Positions 33,100-40,114 of a stretch of DNA of 64,000 nt are shown here, piece after piece. Numbering within the stretch: position 1 is the stretch's first letter; every line of letters starts with the position of its first letter. Source of the DNA: Streptococcus sp. LPB0220 (lineage in GTDB: Bacteria > Bacillota > Bacilli > Lactobacillales > Streptococcaceae); NCBI RefSeq assembly GCF_008727815.1, contig NZ_CP044230.1, positions 666,001 through 730,000 of the forward strand. Direction: 5' to 3'. Under the pieces are notes generated by a model that saw nothing but the letters and a program-made list of their open reading frames with translations, searched no databases and was not told where the DNA came from. Both the position numbers and the translations under genes were made by a program.

Positions 33100-33945
33100 A
33101 TGAGTGTACAACAATCTATTGTAAACGGATTTATTAGTCGTCGTGGGCTGATTACCTATTCAATGCTCGGAAGCCGTAACGGTTCAGACGGCACTGGGGA
33201 TTGCTCCGGTATCATGTCGCAAGTTTTGAAAGAAGCCGGAATCAATATCATCGGCTTACCGTCAACGGTAACTCTTGGCCAACAACTCGCAAACAATGGC
33301 TTCTACCGCGTAAGTATCAATCAAGACTGGGACGCACAATCGGCCGATATTATTCTAATGAGCTGGGGTGCTGATATGTCAAGTTCAGGCGGTGCTGGTG
33401 GACACGTCGGAGTCATGATTGATGATACATACTTCATTTCTTGCGATTACTCAACGCAAGGCGCACCCGGACAAGCTATTAACACTTACCCTTGGAACGA
33501 CTACTACGGTTGGAATAAACCGGCTTATATCGAGGTTTGGCGTTATGCTAACACAGCACCTCAAACCAATAACCAAGCAAGCACAGCCGTACAACCAAAA
33601 GACAAGGCCTTTTATCAAGCAAACGAGGTTAAATATATCCATGGTATCTGGCAAATCAAATGCGACTATCTCGCGCCCGTTGGGTTCGATTGGCTCGAGA
33701 ACGGTATTCCGGTATCAATGGTAAACTGGGTTGATGAGAATGGAAACAACTTGCCAGACGGAGCTGATAAAGACTTAAAAGCTGGTATGTACTTTAGCTT
33801 TGAACTCGACGAAGCCCATATCGCAGATACGGGCAAAGGTGGCTACTATGGTGGCTATTACTGGCGTCTTTTTGAGTTCGGGCAATTCGGACCAGTTTGG
33901 CTGTCGTGCTGGGACAAAGACGATCTAGTCAATTATTATGAATGA
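33100..33945 (+). CDS. Endolysin, phage amidase/peptidase (Amidase_5-like) with SH3-like C-terminus
   Basis: 281-residue peptidoglycan hydrolase. The N-terminal domain (1 to ~150) matches the NlpC/P60-like phage amidase group, with catalytic Cys in GTGDCSG near residue 36 and His in GGAGGHVGVM near 98. A short Gln/Thr/Asn linker (~155-175) leads to a C-terminal wall-binding region (VKYIHGIWQIKCDYL ... YYWRLFEFGQFGPVWLSCW). There are no choline-binding repeats, so the phage does not depend on a pneumococcal-type choline wall. ATG 33100 has AGAGGT upstream; a longer reading from 33076 overlaps the holin. Confidence 0.85.
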   Translation: MSVQQSIVNGFISRRGLITYSMLGSRNGSDGTGDCSGIMSQVLKEAGINIIGLPSTVTLGQQLANNGFYRVSINQDWDAQSADIILMSWGADMSSSGGAGGHVGVMIDDTYFISCDYSTQGAPGQAINTYPWNDYYGWNKPAYIEVWRYANTAPQTNNQASTAVQPKDKAFYQANEVKYIHGIWQIKCDYLAPVGFDWLENGIPVSMVNWVDENGNNLPDGADKDLKAGMYFSFELDEAHIADTGKGGYYGGYYWRLFEFGQFGPVWLSCWDKDDLVNYYE

Positions 33946-33956
33946 GGGGTGATTGA

Positions 33957-34421
33957 ATGAATCGCTCAAACTGTACCAATTTAAAGCAGTTTGAGGGTGG
34001 CCGGGTCGTTAAACAAGGCGACTCGGCTTCCCTTTTTGGTTTTGCAATGTACGACGAGAGATGGACTCCGATCGATCTTGAGGGGCAGGAAGCTACAGTC
34101 CACTTTACGAGCAAGAAGGGCAAAGCGTCCTTTTCGACGACTGTCCAAGGCTCAAAGGTATTGTTTAAGATTCCAAAAGTGCTTCCCGTTGAAAGTTATC
34201 TTGTCGAGGTGGTGTGCGGTGGGTACGTCTTCCCAAGCGATCAGAACGTCCGGGTCGATGTTATCCAGTCCGCGGACGAATACACAAGCGAGCAAGTCCT
34301 TGCACTTGTCAAAAACGACGTCAAGGAAGAAATCGACAAGTATATTTCAGCGCACCCGAACGGTCCACAGTCGGAAGAACTCCCTGACCTTACCGTACTA
34401 TATAATCTAGCTAAAATTTGA
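33957..34421 (+). CDS. BppU-like baseplate upper protein
   Basis: 154-residue protein whose N-terminal ~110 residues match the BppU family (VVKQGDSASLFGFAMYDE, VLPVESYLVEVVCGGYVFPSDQ), which anchors receptor-binding proteins to the baseplate. The C-terminus has the typical segment SEQVLALVKNDVKEEIDKYI. Position downstream of the endolysin is unusual, since baseplate genes normally precede the lysis cassette. AGGGGTG lies upstream. Confidence 0.78.
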   Translation: MNRSNCTNLKQFEGGRVVKQGDSASLFGFAMYDERWTPIDLEGQEATVHFTSKKGKASFSTTVQGSKVLFKIPKVLPVESYLVEVVCGGYVFPSDQNVRVDVIQSADEYTSEQVLALVKNDVKEEIDKYISAHPNGPQSEELPDLTVLYNLAKI

Positions 34422-34432
34422 AGGAGAAACGA

Positions 34433-34783
34433 ATGACAACTTTAAACACAGAAAATTTTAAATCTTTAGTCCGTGCCATCGGTACTGACGTGAAAGAAAT
34501 CAAAGCCACGGTTGCTACCAAGGCAGATAAGTCTGAAATTGGCCAAGGTGGGATCACACAGCAACAATTGGATAACGCTATTCAAGGAGTGAAAACGGCA
34601 ATCCTTGGCGAAGGCGTGCCGGAAGAGCTGGACACTTTGAAAGAAATCGCTGAAAAAATCAGCGCTGGCGGAACCTCAGATAGTGCGATTGTCCAAAAAT
34701 TGACTGAATTGGGTCAGAAATTTACTGATCTAGAAAATACCAATTTCTTACAGATTTATAACGACGCGAAGCAAGTCCTCTAA
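34433..34783 (+). CDS. Baseplate/fibre stem protein
   Basis: 116-residue helical protein starting MTTLNTENFKSLVRAIG, containing KADKSEIGQGGITQQQLDNAI and a GEGVPEELDTLKEIAEKIS segment found in phage fibre stems that form trimeric coiled coils. AAGGAGAAA supports ATG 34433. It probably links the BppU-like protein to the fibre protein downstream. Confidence 0.65.
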   Translation: MTTLNTENFKSLVRAIGTDVKEIKATVATKADKSEIGQGGITQQQLDNAIQGVKTAILGEGVPEELDTLKEIAEKISAGGTSDSAIVQKLTELGQKFTDLENTNFLQIYNDAKQVL

Positions 34784-34794
34784 GGAGGTGAAGC

Positions 34795-35673
34795 ATGGAT
34801 AATTTAAAACAAGTTATCGAAAAGATTGGCCGTGATGTCGGGAATTTTGAGAATAATTACATAAAAACAAGTGTTGCATACAAATTATTCCCAAAGTATG
34901 CAGAGCTACAGATTCAAATAGCCCAAAACATACAAAACAAGCACCGTGAAATAGGTCTGGACGCTCTTATTGATGAAAAACTGAAAAACGGTGGAGATCC
35001 ATTTGTCACGACTTCGAAGCTACCAACAATTGACACTACACAACTTGCAAGCAAAAATGATCTGGAAGAGTTAAAGCGCTCAGTCGGTGCTGGAAGCGGT
35101 GGCAGTACAGAACTAAAAGGCCAAGGCTTTCCGTATGAGTTAAATGCGGACATCGGAGTAACCTATATTGACACCACAGCCAAAAACGGTGCATTCAAAT
35201 GGATCAAAAAACGCGCAGGCGCTGGCCGTGCCAATTGGGTTGTTCTCGCTGGTGACACAGGGCGAGTTCGGGCTAAAAATATTCAGTCAGCGCTTGGTGC
35301 TTCGTTTATGGAATTCCGGAGAATCAACTCAACGGTGGAAATCAATTTCGGTGGCCTCTCTTGGGGCTGGTTCGGTATCAAGAGACGAGGCGCTGCAGGA
35401 TACGTCCCACAAGGATCTGACCGTGAGCGCAACGTGGTTATTATAAACGTTAATGGTATTCCTGTTGGTTTTCGTCCAATTGGGTCTAAAATTGGTATGA
35501 TTACCAACGACAAGGGGCAACGGCTTGGCACTTGGTATCTAGGCGGTCCGGGGGATAACAATCAATTCCGATTGCAATTTGACGATCCGGTGCCAACAAA
35601 TCGAGATATCGAAGATATCCGCTTCTCCAGCGTGATATATACCACAGACGACCCGTGGCCAGAGACTTTATAA
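34795..35673 (+). CDS. Phage tail fibre / receptor-binding protein
   Basis: 292-residue last gene of the prophage. N-terminal helical anchor (DNLKQVIEKIGRDVGNFEN), similar in opening to the upstream gene, then a Gly/Ser linker near residue 100. The module GVTYIDTTAKNGAFKWIKK ... NWVVLAGDTG is a widespread tail-fibre element. The C-terminal ~110 residues are a strand-rich, probably sugar-binding head (TVEINFGGLSWGWFGIKR). This is the likely host-range determinant together with the tail-tip protein. Confidence 0.75.
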   Translation: MDNLKQVIEKIGRDVGNFENNYIKTSVAYKLFPKYAELQIQIAQNIQNKHREIGLDALIDEKLKNGGDPFVTTSKLPTIDTTQLASKNDLEELKRSVGAGSGGSTELKGQGFPYELNADIGVTYIDTTAKNGAFKWIKKRAGAGRANWVVLAGDTGRVRAKNIQSALGASFMEFRRINSTVEINFGGLSWGWFGIKRRGAAGYVPQGSDRERNVVIINVNGIPVGFRPIGSKIGMITNDKGQRLGTWYLGGPGDNNQFRLQFDDPVPTNRDIEDIRFSSVIYTTDDPWPETL

Positions 35674-35696
35674 TACATAAACACATAAGACACACA

Positions 35697-35722
35697 CCCT
35701 CCCAATTCGGGAGGGCTTTTTT
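35697..35722 (+). terminator. Terminator at the end of the prophage late operon
   Basis: Perfect stem CCCTCCC / GGGAGGG with a 5-base loop, then C and six T residues. It ends transcription through the fibre gene. Confidence 0.88.
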
Positions 35723-35766
35723 GCGTTTATAACGGCAATTTTCCAGATTGTCTATTATAACGGCAA

Positions 35767-35785
35767 TAAAAAAAGCCCTCGGGCT
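35767..35785 (-). terminator. Terminator on the minus strand
   Basis: AGCCC / GGGCT stem with a 3-base loop, preceded on the plus strand by seven A residues, so it reads as a T-run terminator for leftward transcripts. It may shield the prophage from leftward reading. Confidence 0.5.
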
Positions 35786-35935
35786 CGTTCTCTCAATTAT
35801 GCGGGCAATGAATACGATTTTGAATACGACTTTTTTAAATCAATGAAAAATAACGAAAACGATAATTTTCTAAAATACGCGAATTTATAACTAATAGCAA
35901 CGTATAGTGCAACGATAGAAACAAATTTTGGATTG

Positions 35936-35944
35936 TGGTAGAAT
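35936..35944 (+). promoter_or_regulatory. Extended -10 promoter of the hydroxyacid dehydrogenase gene
   Basis: TGGTAGAAT, an extended -10 (TGn plus TAGAAT), 60 bases before the start codon. No good -35 is seen, which is common for extended -10 promoters in streptococci. Confidence 0.55.
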
Positions 35945-36004
35945 AGAGTCAACAAAGAGCTATCCTCACCAACAGTGTGATCGATACTAGAAAAGAGGAT
36001 TCTG

Positions 36005-36928
36005 ATGACAAGAAAAATTGGTATTATTGGTTTGGGGCATGTGGGTGCGACCTTGGCCCACAGCATGATTTTGAAACACACCTGTGATCATTTGGTTTTG
36101 ATTGATACCAATGAGAAAAAGGTCAAGGCAGACGCCTTGGATTTCTGTGATACAGTTGCCAATACCGGGTATCCGGTTCATATCACGGTCAATGACTACG
36201 CGGCTTTAAAAGATGCGGATGTCGTAGTGTCGACTCTTGGAAATATCGAGTTGCAGGCTAATAACACTGATGACCGTTTTGCAGAGCTTCCCTTTTCCAG
36301 CAAGCAAGTGGTGCAAGTAGCGCGTGATTTGAAAGCTTCTGGCTTTAGTGGTGTTTTGCTAGTGGTGACCAATCCGGTCGATGCGGTCACTCAACTCTAT
36401 CAACAATATACCGGCCTTCCAAAAGAGCAGGTGATTGGGACAGGGACCTTACTGGACACAGCTCGAATGAAGCGTGCAGTCGCTGATCGTTTGCAGGTTT
36501 CTCCTGCTAGTGTATCAGGTTACAACCTCGGTGAGCACGGAAATTCTCAATTTGTCGCTTGGAGTCAGGTCCGTGTCAAAGGACATGCCATTACCGATCT
36601 CTTCTCTCAAGAAGAGCTTGACGCCATCAACTACGAGTCCTTGCGAGGCGGCCACACGGTTTTCTTTGGCAAATTCTATACCAATTTTGGGATTGCAGCA
36701 GCAGCCCAACGCCTGGCAGAAGCTGTGATCAATGATAGCCACGAGGAAATGCCTGTGTCTAACTATCGTCCAGAATATGGAACCTATCTTGGCTACCCAG
36801 CAATTGTAGGTCGAAAAGGAATTCTTGAACGATTGGACTTGCATTTGACAGAAGAAGAAAAAGAAAAATTGCTCCATTCAGCCGAAACTATCAAAGAAAA
36901 TACACGAAAAGGATTGGAGCATGCATAA
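36005..36928 (+). CDS. L-2-hydroxyisocaproate/lactate-type dehydrogenase
   Basis: 307-residue NAD-dependent dehydrogenase of the LDH/MDH superfamily. The Rossmann motif GLGHVG is at residues 9-14; TNPVDAVT at ~118 and the active-site His in GEHGNSQF near 178 are present. Substrate-loop differences from classical lactate dehydrogenase, and the sequence pattern, favour L-2-hydroxyisocaproate dehydrogenase, which reduces branched 2-oxo acids from leucine catabolism. It is the first host gene right of the prophage and is monocistronic, ending in a repeat element that contains hairpins. Confidence 0.82.
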   Translation: MTRKIGIIGLGHVGATLAHSMILKHTCDHLVLIDTNEKKVKADALDFCDTVANTGYPVHITVNDYAALKDADVVVSTLGNIELQANNTDDRFAELPFSSKQVVQVARDLKASGFSGVLLVVTNPVDAVTQLYQQYTGLPKEQVIGTGTLLDTARMKRAVADRLQVSPASVSGYNLGEHGNSQFVAWSQVRVKGHAITDLFSQEELDAINYESLRGGHTVFFGKFYTNFGIAAAAQRLAEAVINDSHEEMPVSNYRPEYGTYLGYPAIVGRKGILERLDLHLTEEEKEKLLHSAETIKENTRKGLEHA

Positions 36929-36933
36929 AAGCA

Positions 36934-37111
36934 AAGAGAGTGGGACAGAAATCGGTAATTCGTTAGAATTCGATTTCGTCGTCCCACCTCCGCACAGTTG
37001 AGTAGGGCTGTAAAAGCTGATGAAATCAGCGTAGTAGAGCCCACTCAACCACTGCGTCTTGCTCGACAATCCAAAAATAATTGAGAGGCTAGGACTTTTG
37101 TCCCAGCCTCT
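36934..37111 (-). repeat. ~178-bp MITE-like repeat, copy 1
   Basis: Nearly identical (about 5 differences) to the reverse complement of 53164-53341. Ends are imperfect inverted repeats around GAG..TGGGACA.AA. Internal hairpins include GCTGA/TCAGC near 37016-37030, and the right end AGGCTAGGAC/GTCCCAGCCT plus T-run acts as a terminator for the dehydrogenase gene. No coding potential of its own is evident. Confidence 0.8.
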
Positions 37112-37177
37112 TTTTCTGCAATTTTTTCGAATGGTATAAGTGAGGGGATTCCCTACACGAAATCATTGGAGGTTGCT

Positions 37178-38260
37178 ATGAAGAAACGACACGAGTATGT
37201 ATCGCCCACCTTGGATTTAATGGCAAAAAAGATTTTTAGTCTGCCGGATGTGACAGCCAAATTCATCCGCGAAGTATTGGATCTGCCAGTAGAGTCCGTT
37301 GAGATCTTAGAAGGAGACCAGATCCATGAGCAGGGGTTTTTAGGAGATCTTCCTTTTGAAACATCCGTTGATGTGAGAGCAAGACTAGATAGTGGGCTTG
37401 AAGTGATCATTGAGATTCAAGTTTTGAAGCAAGAGTATTTCTTGAATCGTTTTCACTATTATTTAGCCAATCAACTGGTAGAAAATGTCCAACGCAAGCG
37501 AAAGAAAGGGGCGACCCATTCTATGTACCAGGAGCTGGAGCCGGTCTATGGGATCGCTATCCTGGAGCGAAGTATTTTTCCTCATTTAGATTCACCTGTC
37601 AATGTCTATGAAATGCGCCATACAGTAGATGGGACACCTCTTTATAGCTCTCGAAAGGATGGAGTAGCGCACAATATGTTAAAGGTTGCCTTTTTAGAGT
37701 TGGATAAGTATAATGAAAGTAGAGATACGGAGTTGAATGCTCACTGGAGACAATGGCTTGAATTCTTTGGCAATCGCCCATTCAGTCATCAACCAGATCA
37801 AGTGATCGAGCAGGCAGAATCACTCCTGATCCCATCAAATTGGACAAGGGAGGAAAAAGAAATGATTGATGAACGGATTCGTATCAGAGAAAATTGGGAA
37901 ATGAGCATGGATACCTTTCGGAAAGAACAACTGGAAGCCGGTTTTCAGAAAGGGTTGAAACAAGGTCTCGAACAAGGACTCGAACAAGGTCTCGAACAAG
38001 GTCTTGAACAGGGACTCGAACAAGGTCTCGAACAGGGACTCGAGTGTGGTCTTGAACAAGGTCTCGAGCGTGGTCTTGAACAGGGATTGGAACAAGGCAG
38101 ACAAGAAGGCATGGAGTTGGGAGTTCAAGCTGGTCAGCAGTCTCTGATTCAAAAACTATCTTTGAAGGGGATGAGTATCGAGATGATTGCTGAAATGACG
38201 GATTTATCCAGCGAATCCATCAAAAAAATGTTGGCTACGGATTCGTCTGACGAGGAGTAG
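37178..38260 (+). CDS. Rpn-family PD-(D/E)XK nuclease / transposase-like protein
   Basis: 360-residue protein of the Rpn (recombination-promoting nuclease)/PDDEXK_2 family. The nuclease core shows ETSVDVRARLDSGLEVIIEIQV (D...E-x-Q) near residues 70-90, then YFLNRFHYYLANQL. After a region with RQWLEFFGN comes a tail of about a dozen LEQG tetrapeptides (~255-310) encoded by 12-base repeats, typical of the family. ATG 37178 follows GGAGG at 37168-37172. Family members promote RecA-independent recombination; whether this one is active is unknown. Confidence 0.8.
   Translation: MKKRHEYVSPTLDLMAKKIFSLPDVTAKFIREVLDLPVESVEILEGDQIHEQGFLGDLPFETSVDVRARLDSGLEVIIEIQVLKQEYFLNRFHYYLANQLVENVQRKRKKGATHSMYQELEPVYGIAILERSIFPHLDSPVNVYEMRHTVDGTPLYSSRKDGVAHNMLKVAFLELDKYNESRDTELNAHWRQWLEFFGNRPFSHQPDQVIEQAESLLIPSNWTREEKEMIDERIRIRENWEMSMDTFRKEQLEAGFQKGLKQGLEQGLEQGLEQGLEQGLEQGLEQGLECGLEQGLERGLEQGLEQGRQEGMELGVQAGQQSLIQKLSLKGMSIEMIAEMTDLSSESIKKMLATDSSDEE
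37948..38106 (+). repeat. 12-bp tandem repeats encoding LEQG units
   Basis: About 12 imperfect copies of a 12-base unit (CTCGAACAAGGT and variants) inside the Rpn gene. Unit gain or loss would keep the frame and change tail length only. Variants CTTGAACAGGGA alternate with it, pointing to duplication of multi-unit blocks. Confidence 0.85.
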
Positions 38261-38409
38261 TAGCGTGAACAGAATTTTGGGAACAATGAAACTTCGAGAA
38301 TTACCTTGCTGAGAAAAAAGTAGTTCTAAAATGGATTGTAAAGATCGTCAGGAGTTCGTTATTTTTGGATCTTGATCCTCTACAGATTTATACGGTTATG
38401 ATTTATTGA

Positions 38410-38439
38410 AGGTTGGAAACTTTTATCCAACCTTTTTTT
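38410..38439 (+). terminator. Terminator after the Rpn gene
   Basis: Perfect 8-bp stem AGGTTGGA / TCCAACCT with an 8-base loop and a run of seven T residues. Confidence 0.8.
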
Positions 38440-38494
38440 CTCACTCCTCTTGCTCCTCACCTAGTGAACTGGAATAGAAGTTTAAAAATACGAG

Positions 38495-38557
38495 TTGTAA
38501 TCCTTGACATTACATTGTGATCCTGTATAATAGCTATTGTAATAAATAATCTTACAA
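38495..38557 (+). promoter_or_regulatory. Consensus promoter with two operator-like dyads
   Basis: TTGACA (38504-38509), 16-base spacer, TATAAT (38526-38531). TGTAAT/ATTACA (38496-38501 and 38509-38514) flanks the -35; TTGTAA/TTACAA (38537-38542 and 38552-38557) covers the start region. Both share a TTGTAA half-site, so one repressor could bind both and block RNA polymerase. Confidence 0.65.
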
Positions 38558-38575
38558 CAGAAAGAGGAAGCAACT

Positions 38576-39115
38576 ATGAAAAACATTTTATTTATTGTCG
38601 GATCCCTTCGTCAAGGATCTTTTAACCACCAAATGGCTAAGAAAGCAGAAAGCCTTCTTGAAGGAAAAGCAACAGTGACTTACTTGGACTACAAAGACAT
38701 CCCAATGATGAACCAAGATTTGGAAACGCCAACCTTACCAGCAGTGCAAGCAGCGCGTGATGCAGTCCTTGCTGCGGATGCCATCTGGATCTTCTCGCCA
38801 GTCTATAACTTTGCTATTCCAGGTGTAGTGAAAAACCTGATCGACTGGCTTAGCCGTGCCCTTGACCTGTCAGAAACTCGTGGTCCATCTGCCCTTCAAG
38901 ATAAGATCGTAACGGTTTCTTCAGTAGCCAATGCCGGACACGAACCAATGTTTGCGGCATACCAAGCGCTTTTGCCTTTCGTTCGGACTCAAGTGGTTGG
39001 AGAGTTTACTGGAACAACCGTTAACCCAGAAGCCTGGGAAACAGGTGAATTAGTCTTGACAGATGAAGAGGTCGCAGGACTGGAAAAACAAGCACAAGCC
39101 TTATTAGAAGCATAA
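38576..39115 (+). CDS. NADPH-dependent FMN reductase
   Basis: 179-residue flavodoxin-fold oxidoreductase. The FMN phosphate loop GSLRQGSFN is at residues 9-17, and [20 protein letters not shown] near 83 is the conserved second flavin-contacting segment. It transfers electrons from NAD(P)H to FMN or quinone-like compounds. Monocistronic, with a strong promoter controlled by two dyads and a terminator directly after the stop, so it is probably induced by an electrophile or oxidative signal (inference). Confidence 0.85.
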   Translation: MKNILFIVGSLRQGSFNHQMAKKAESLLEGKATVTYLDYKDIPMMNQDLETPTLPAVQAARDAVLAADAIWIFSPVYNFAIPGVVKNLIDWLSRALDLSETRGPSALQDKIVTVSSVANAGHEPMFAAYQALLPFVRTQVVGEFTGTTVNPEAWETGELVLTDEEVAGLEKQAQALLEA

Positions 39116-39147
39116 GAAAAGCTGAGACAGAAGTCTCAGCTTTTTAG
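39116..39147. terminator. Bidirectional terminator
   Basis: Perfect stem GCTGAGAC / GTCTCAGC with a 4-base loop, A-run on the left and T-run on the right, serving both the FMN reductase and the converging VIT-family gene. Confidence 0.85.
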
Positions 39148-39839
39148 ATACTAAAGAGTTGTCCGAAGAAGTAAGTCACACCCATGGTGAGAAGGCCAAT
39201 GATGAGGTTGCGAAGCATGGCTGGCTTGGTTGGTGCTTTTCCCAGTTTTGCACTGGTATAGCCAGTGAAGATCAAGGATAGTCCAACAACGAAGACCGTC
39301 ACCGGGATGCGATAGGCAGTTGGAAAGAGAATAATAGAGAGCATTGGAGGAAGGGAACCAACCGAAAAAGCAAGAAAGCTAGATGCAGCAGCATGCCAAG
39401 GATTGGTAAACTCCTCATATTCGATACCATATTTCTCTTCGACTAGGGCTTTGAGGGGATGTTTCAGAAAGGCCCGTTCTGTCAAAATCTTTGCGGAAGT
39501 TTCGCATTCTCCATTTTGAAGATAAGCGTGGTAGAGAGATTCTCTCGCTAACTTTGGATCGCGATCCAACAAGGCTTGTTCGCGGTTCACAGCGGCTTCT
39601 TCCGTGTCTTTTTGTGTGGAAACAGAAACATACTCACCACCCGCCATCGAAAAGGCACCTGCCAGAATCGCCGACAAGCCAGATAGGAAAATGATCCAGA
39701 TGTTTGGTGTGGCACTGGCCACCCCAATCACCACCCCAGCAATAGAAATAATCCCATCATTGGCCCCGAGAACCGCGGCTCTCAAGATATTCAATCGATC
39801 GCTAAATGATTCATCTACTCCATGTTTCATTTCAGTCAT
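39144..39839 (-). CDS. VIT1/CCC1-family iron/manganese transporter
   Basis: 231-residue membrane protein of the VIT family, exporting or sequestering Fe2+/Mn2+. Five transmembrane segments, with LGANDGIISIAGVVIGV and a following AGAFSMAGGEYVSVSTQKD forming TM1-TM2 and the conserved metal path; a helical cytoplasmic metal-binding region (~85-135) is followed by three more helices. Bacterial homologues protect against metal overload. Convergent to the FMN reductase; monocistronic. Confidence 0.85.
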   Translation of the reverse strand: MTEMKHGVDESFSDRLNILRAAVLGANDGIISIAGVVIGVASATPNIWIIFLSGLSAILAGAFSMAGGEYVSVSTQKDTEEAAVNREQALLDRDPKLARESLYHAYLQNGECETSAKILTERAFLKHPLKALVEEKYGIEYEEFTNPWHAAASSFLAFSVGSLPPMLSIILFPTAYRIPVTVFVVGLSLIFTGYTSAKLGKAPTKPAMLRNLIIGLLTMGVTYFFGQLFSI

Positions 39840-39922
39840 ACAATGTCTCCTTTATCTTATTTAGAATGATTATAAATAAAATACAAAAAGAAAGCAAGGA
39901 TTTTAACTCAAATGATAAAAGT

Positions 39923-40103
39923 TCGACAATTTAATGAAATTTAAGTTATAATCTTTGGCATTGCAAGCAAAAAGAAAGAATAGGTCATACGCCTATTCTA
40001 GCAAGATTTATTTAGCAGAAGTGACTTTACCTTTGAGGATACTGATGGCATTGTCACACGGGTCAGAAAAGGATAACAAAAAAACAGCAAATTGCTGTTT
40101 TCT
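39923..40103 (+). ncRNA. Possible small RNA in the VIT/MFS intergenic region
   Basis: A plus-strand promoter-like TCGACA (39923-39928), 18-base spacer, TATAAT (39947-39952) is followed by a perfect 8-bp hairpin AGAATAGG/CCTATTCT (39977-39999) and ends at the hairpin 40082-40100. No ORF with a ribosome site is seen between. Speculative; the last hairpin also serves the minus-strand MFS gene. Confidence 0.25.
40078..40103 (-). terminator. Terminator of the MFS gene
   Basis: Perfect stem AAACAGCAA / TTGCTGTTT with one-base loop, flanked on the left by A residues that read as a T-run on the minus strand. Confidence 0.75.
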
Positions 40104-40114
40104 GATGAGAAAAA

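Larger units (their letters stand above)
35674..36004. other. Right end of the prophage and host junction (non-coding)
   Basis: 331 bases without a gene. Two terminators, a 13-base direct repeat TTATAACGGCAAT (35727-35739 and 35755-35767) and a second short repeat GAATACGA (35810-35817 and 35822-35829) precede a host-type promoter at 35936-35944. The attachment site must lie in about 35.70-35.93 kb; the core cannot be named without the left end. Confidence 0.6.
38261..38575. other. Intergenic region with terminator and regulated promoter
   Basis: 315 bases. A terminator lies at 38410-38439 and the FMN reductase promoter with two dyads at 38495-38557. Nothing else is recognised; no short ORF with a ribosome site stands out. 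Confidence 0.6.

Noticed and set aside
35767..35785. Attachment-site core
   Set aside because: It is a simple terminator-like hairpin; a core needs the matching left end, which is not in the window.
37948..38106. CRISPR-like array
   Set aside because: Units are contiguous 12-mers encoding LEQG; there are no spacers or cas genes.
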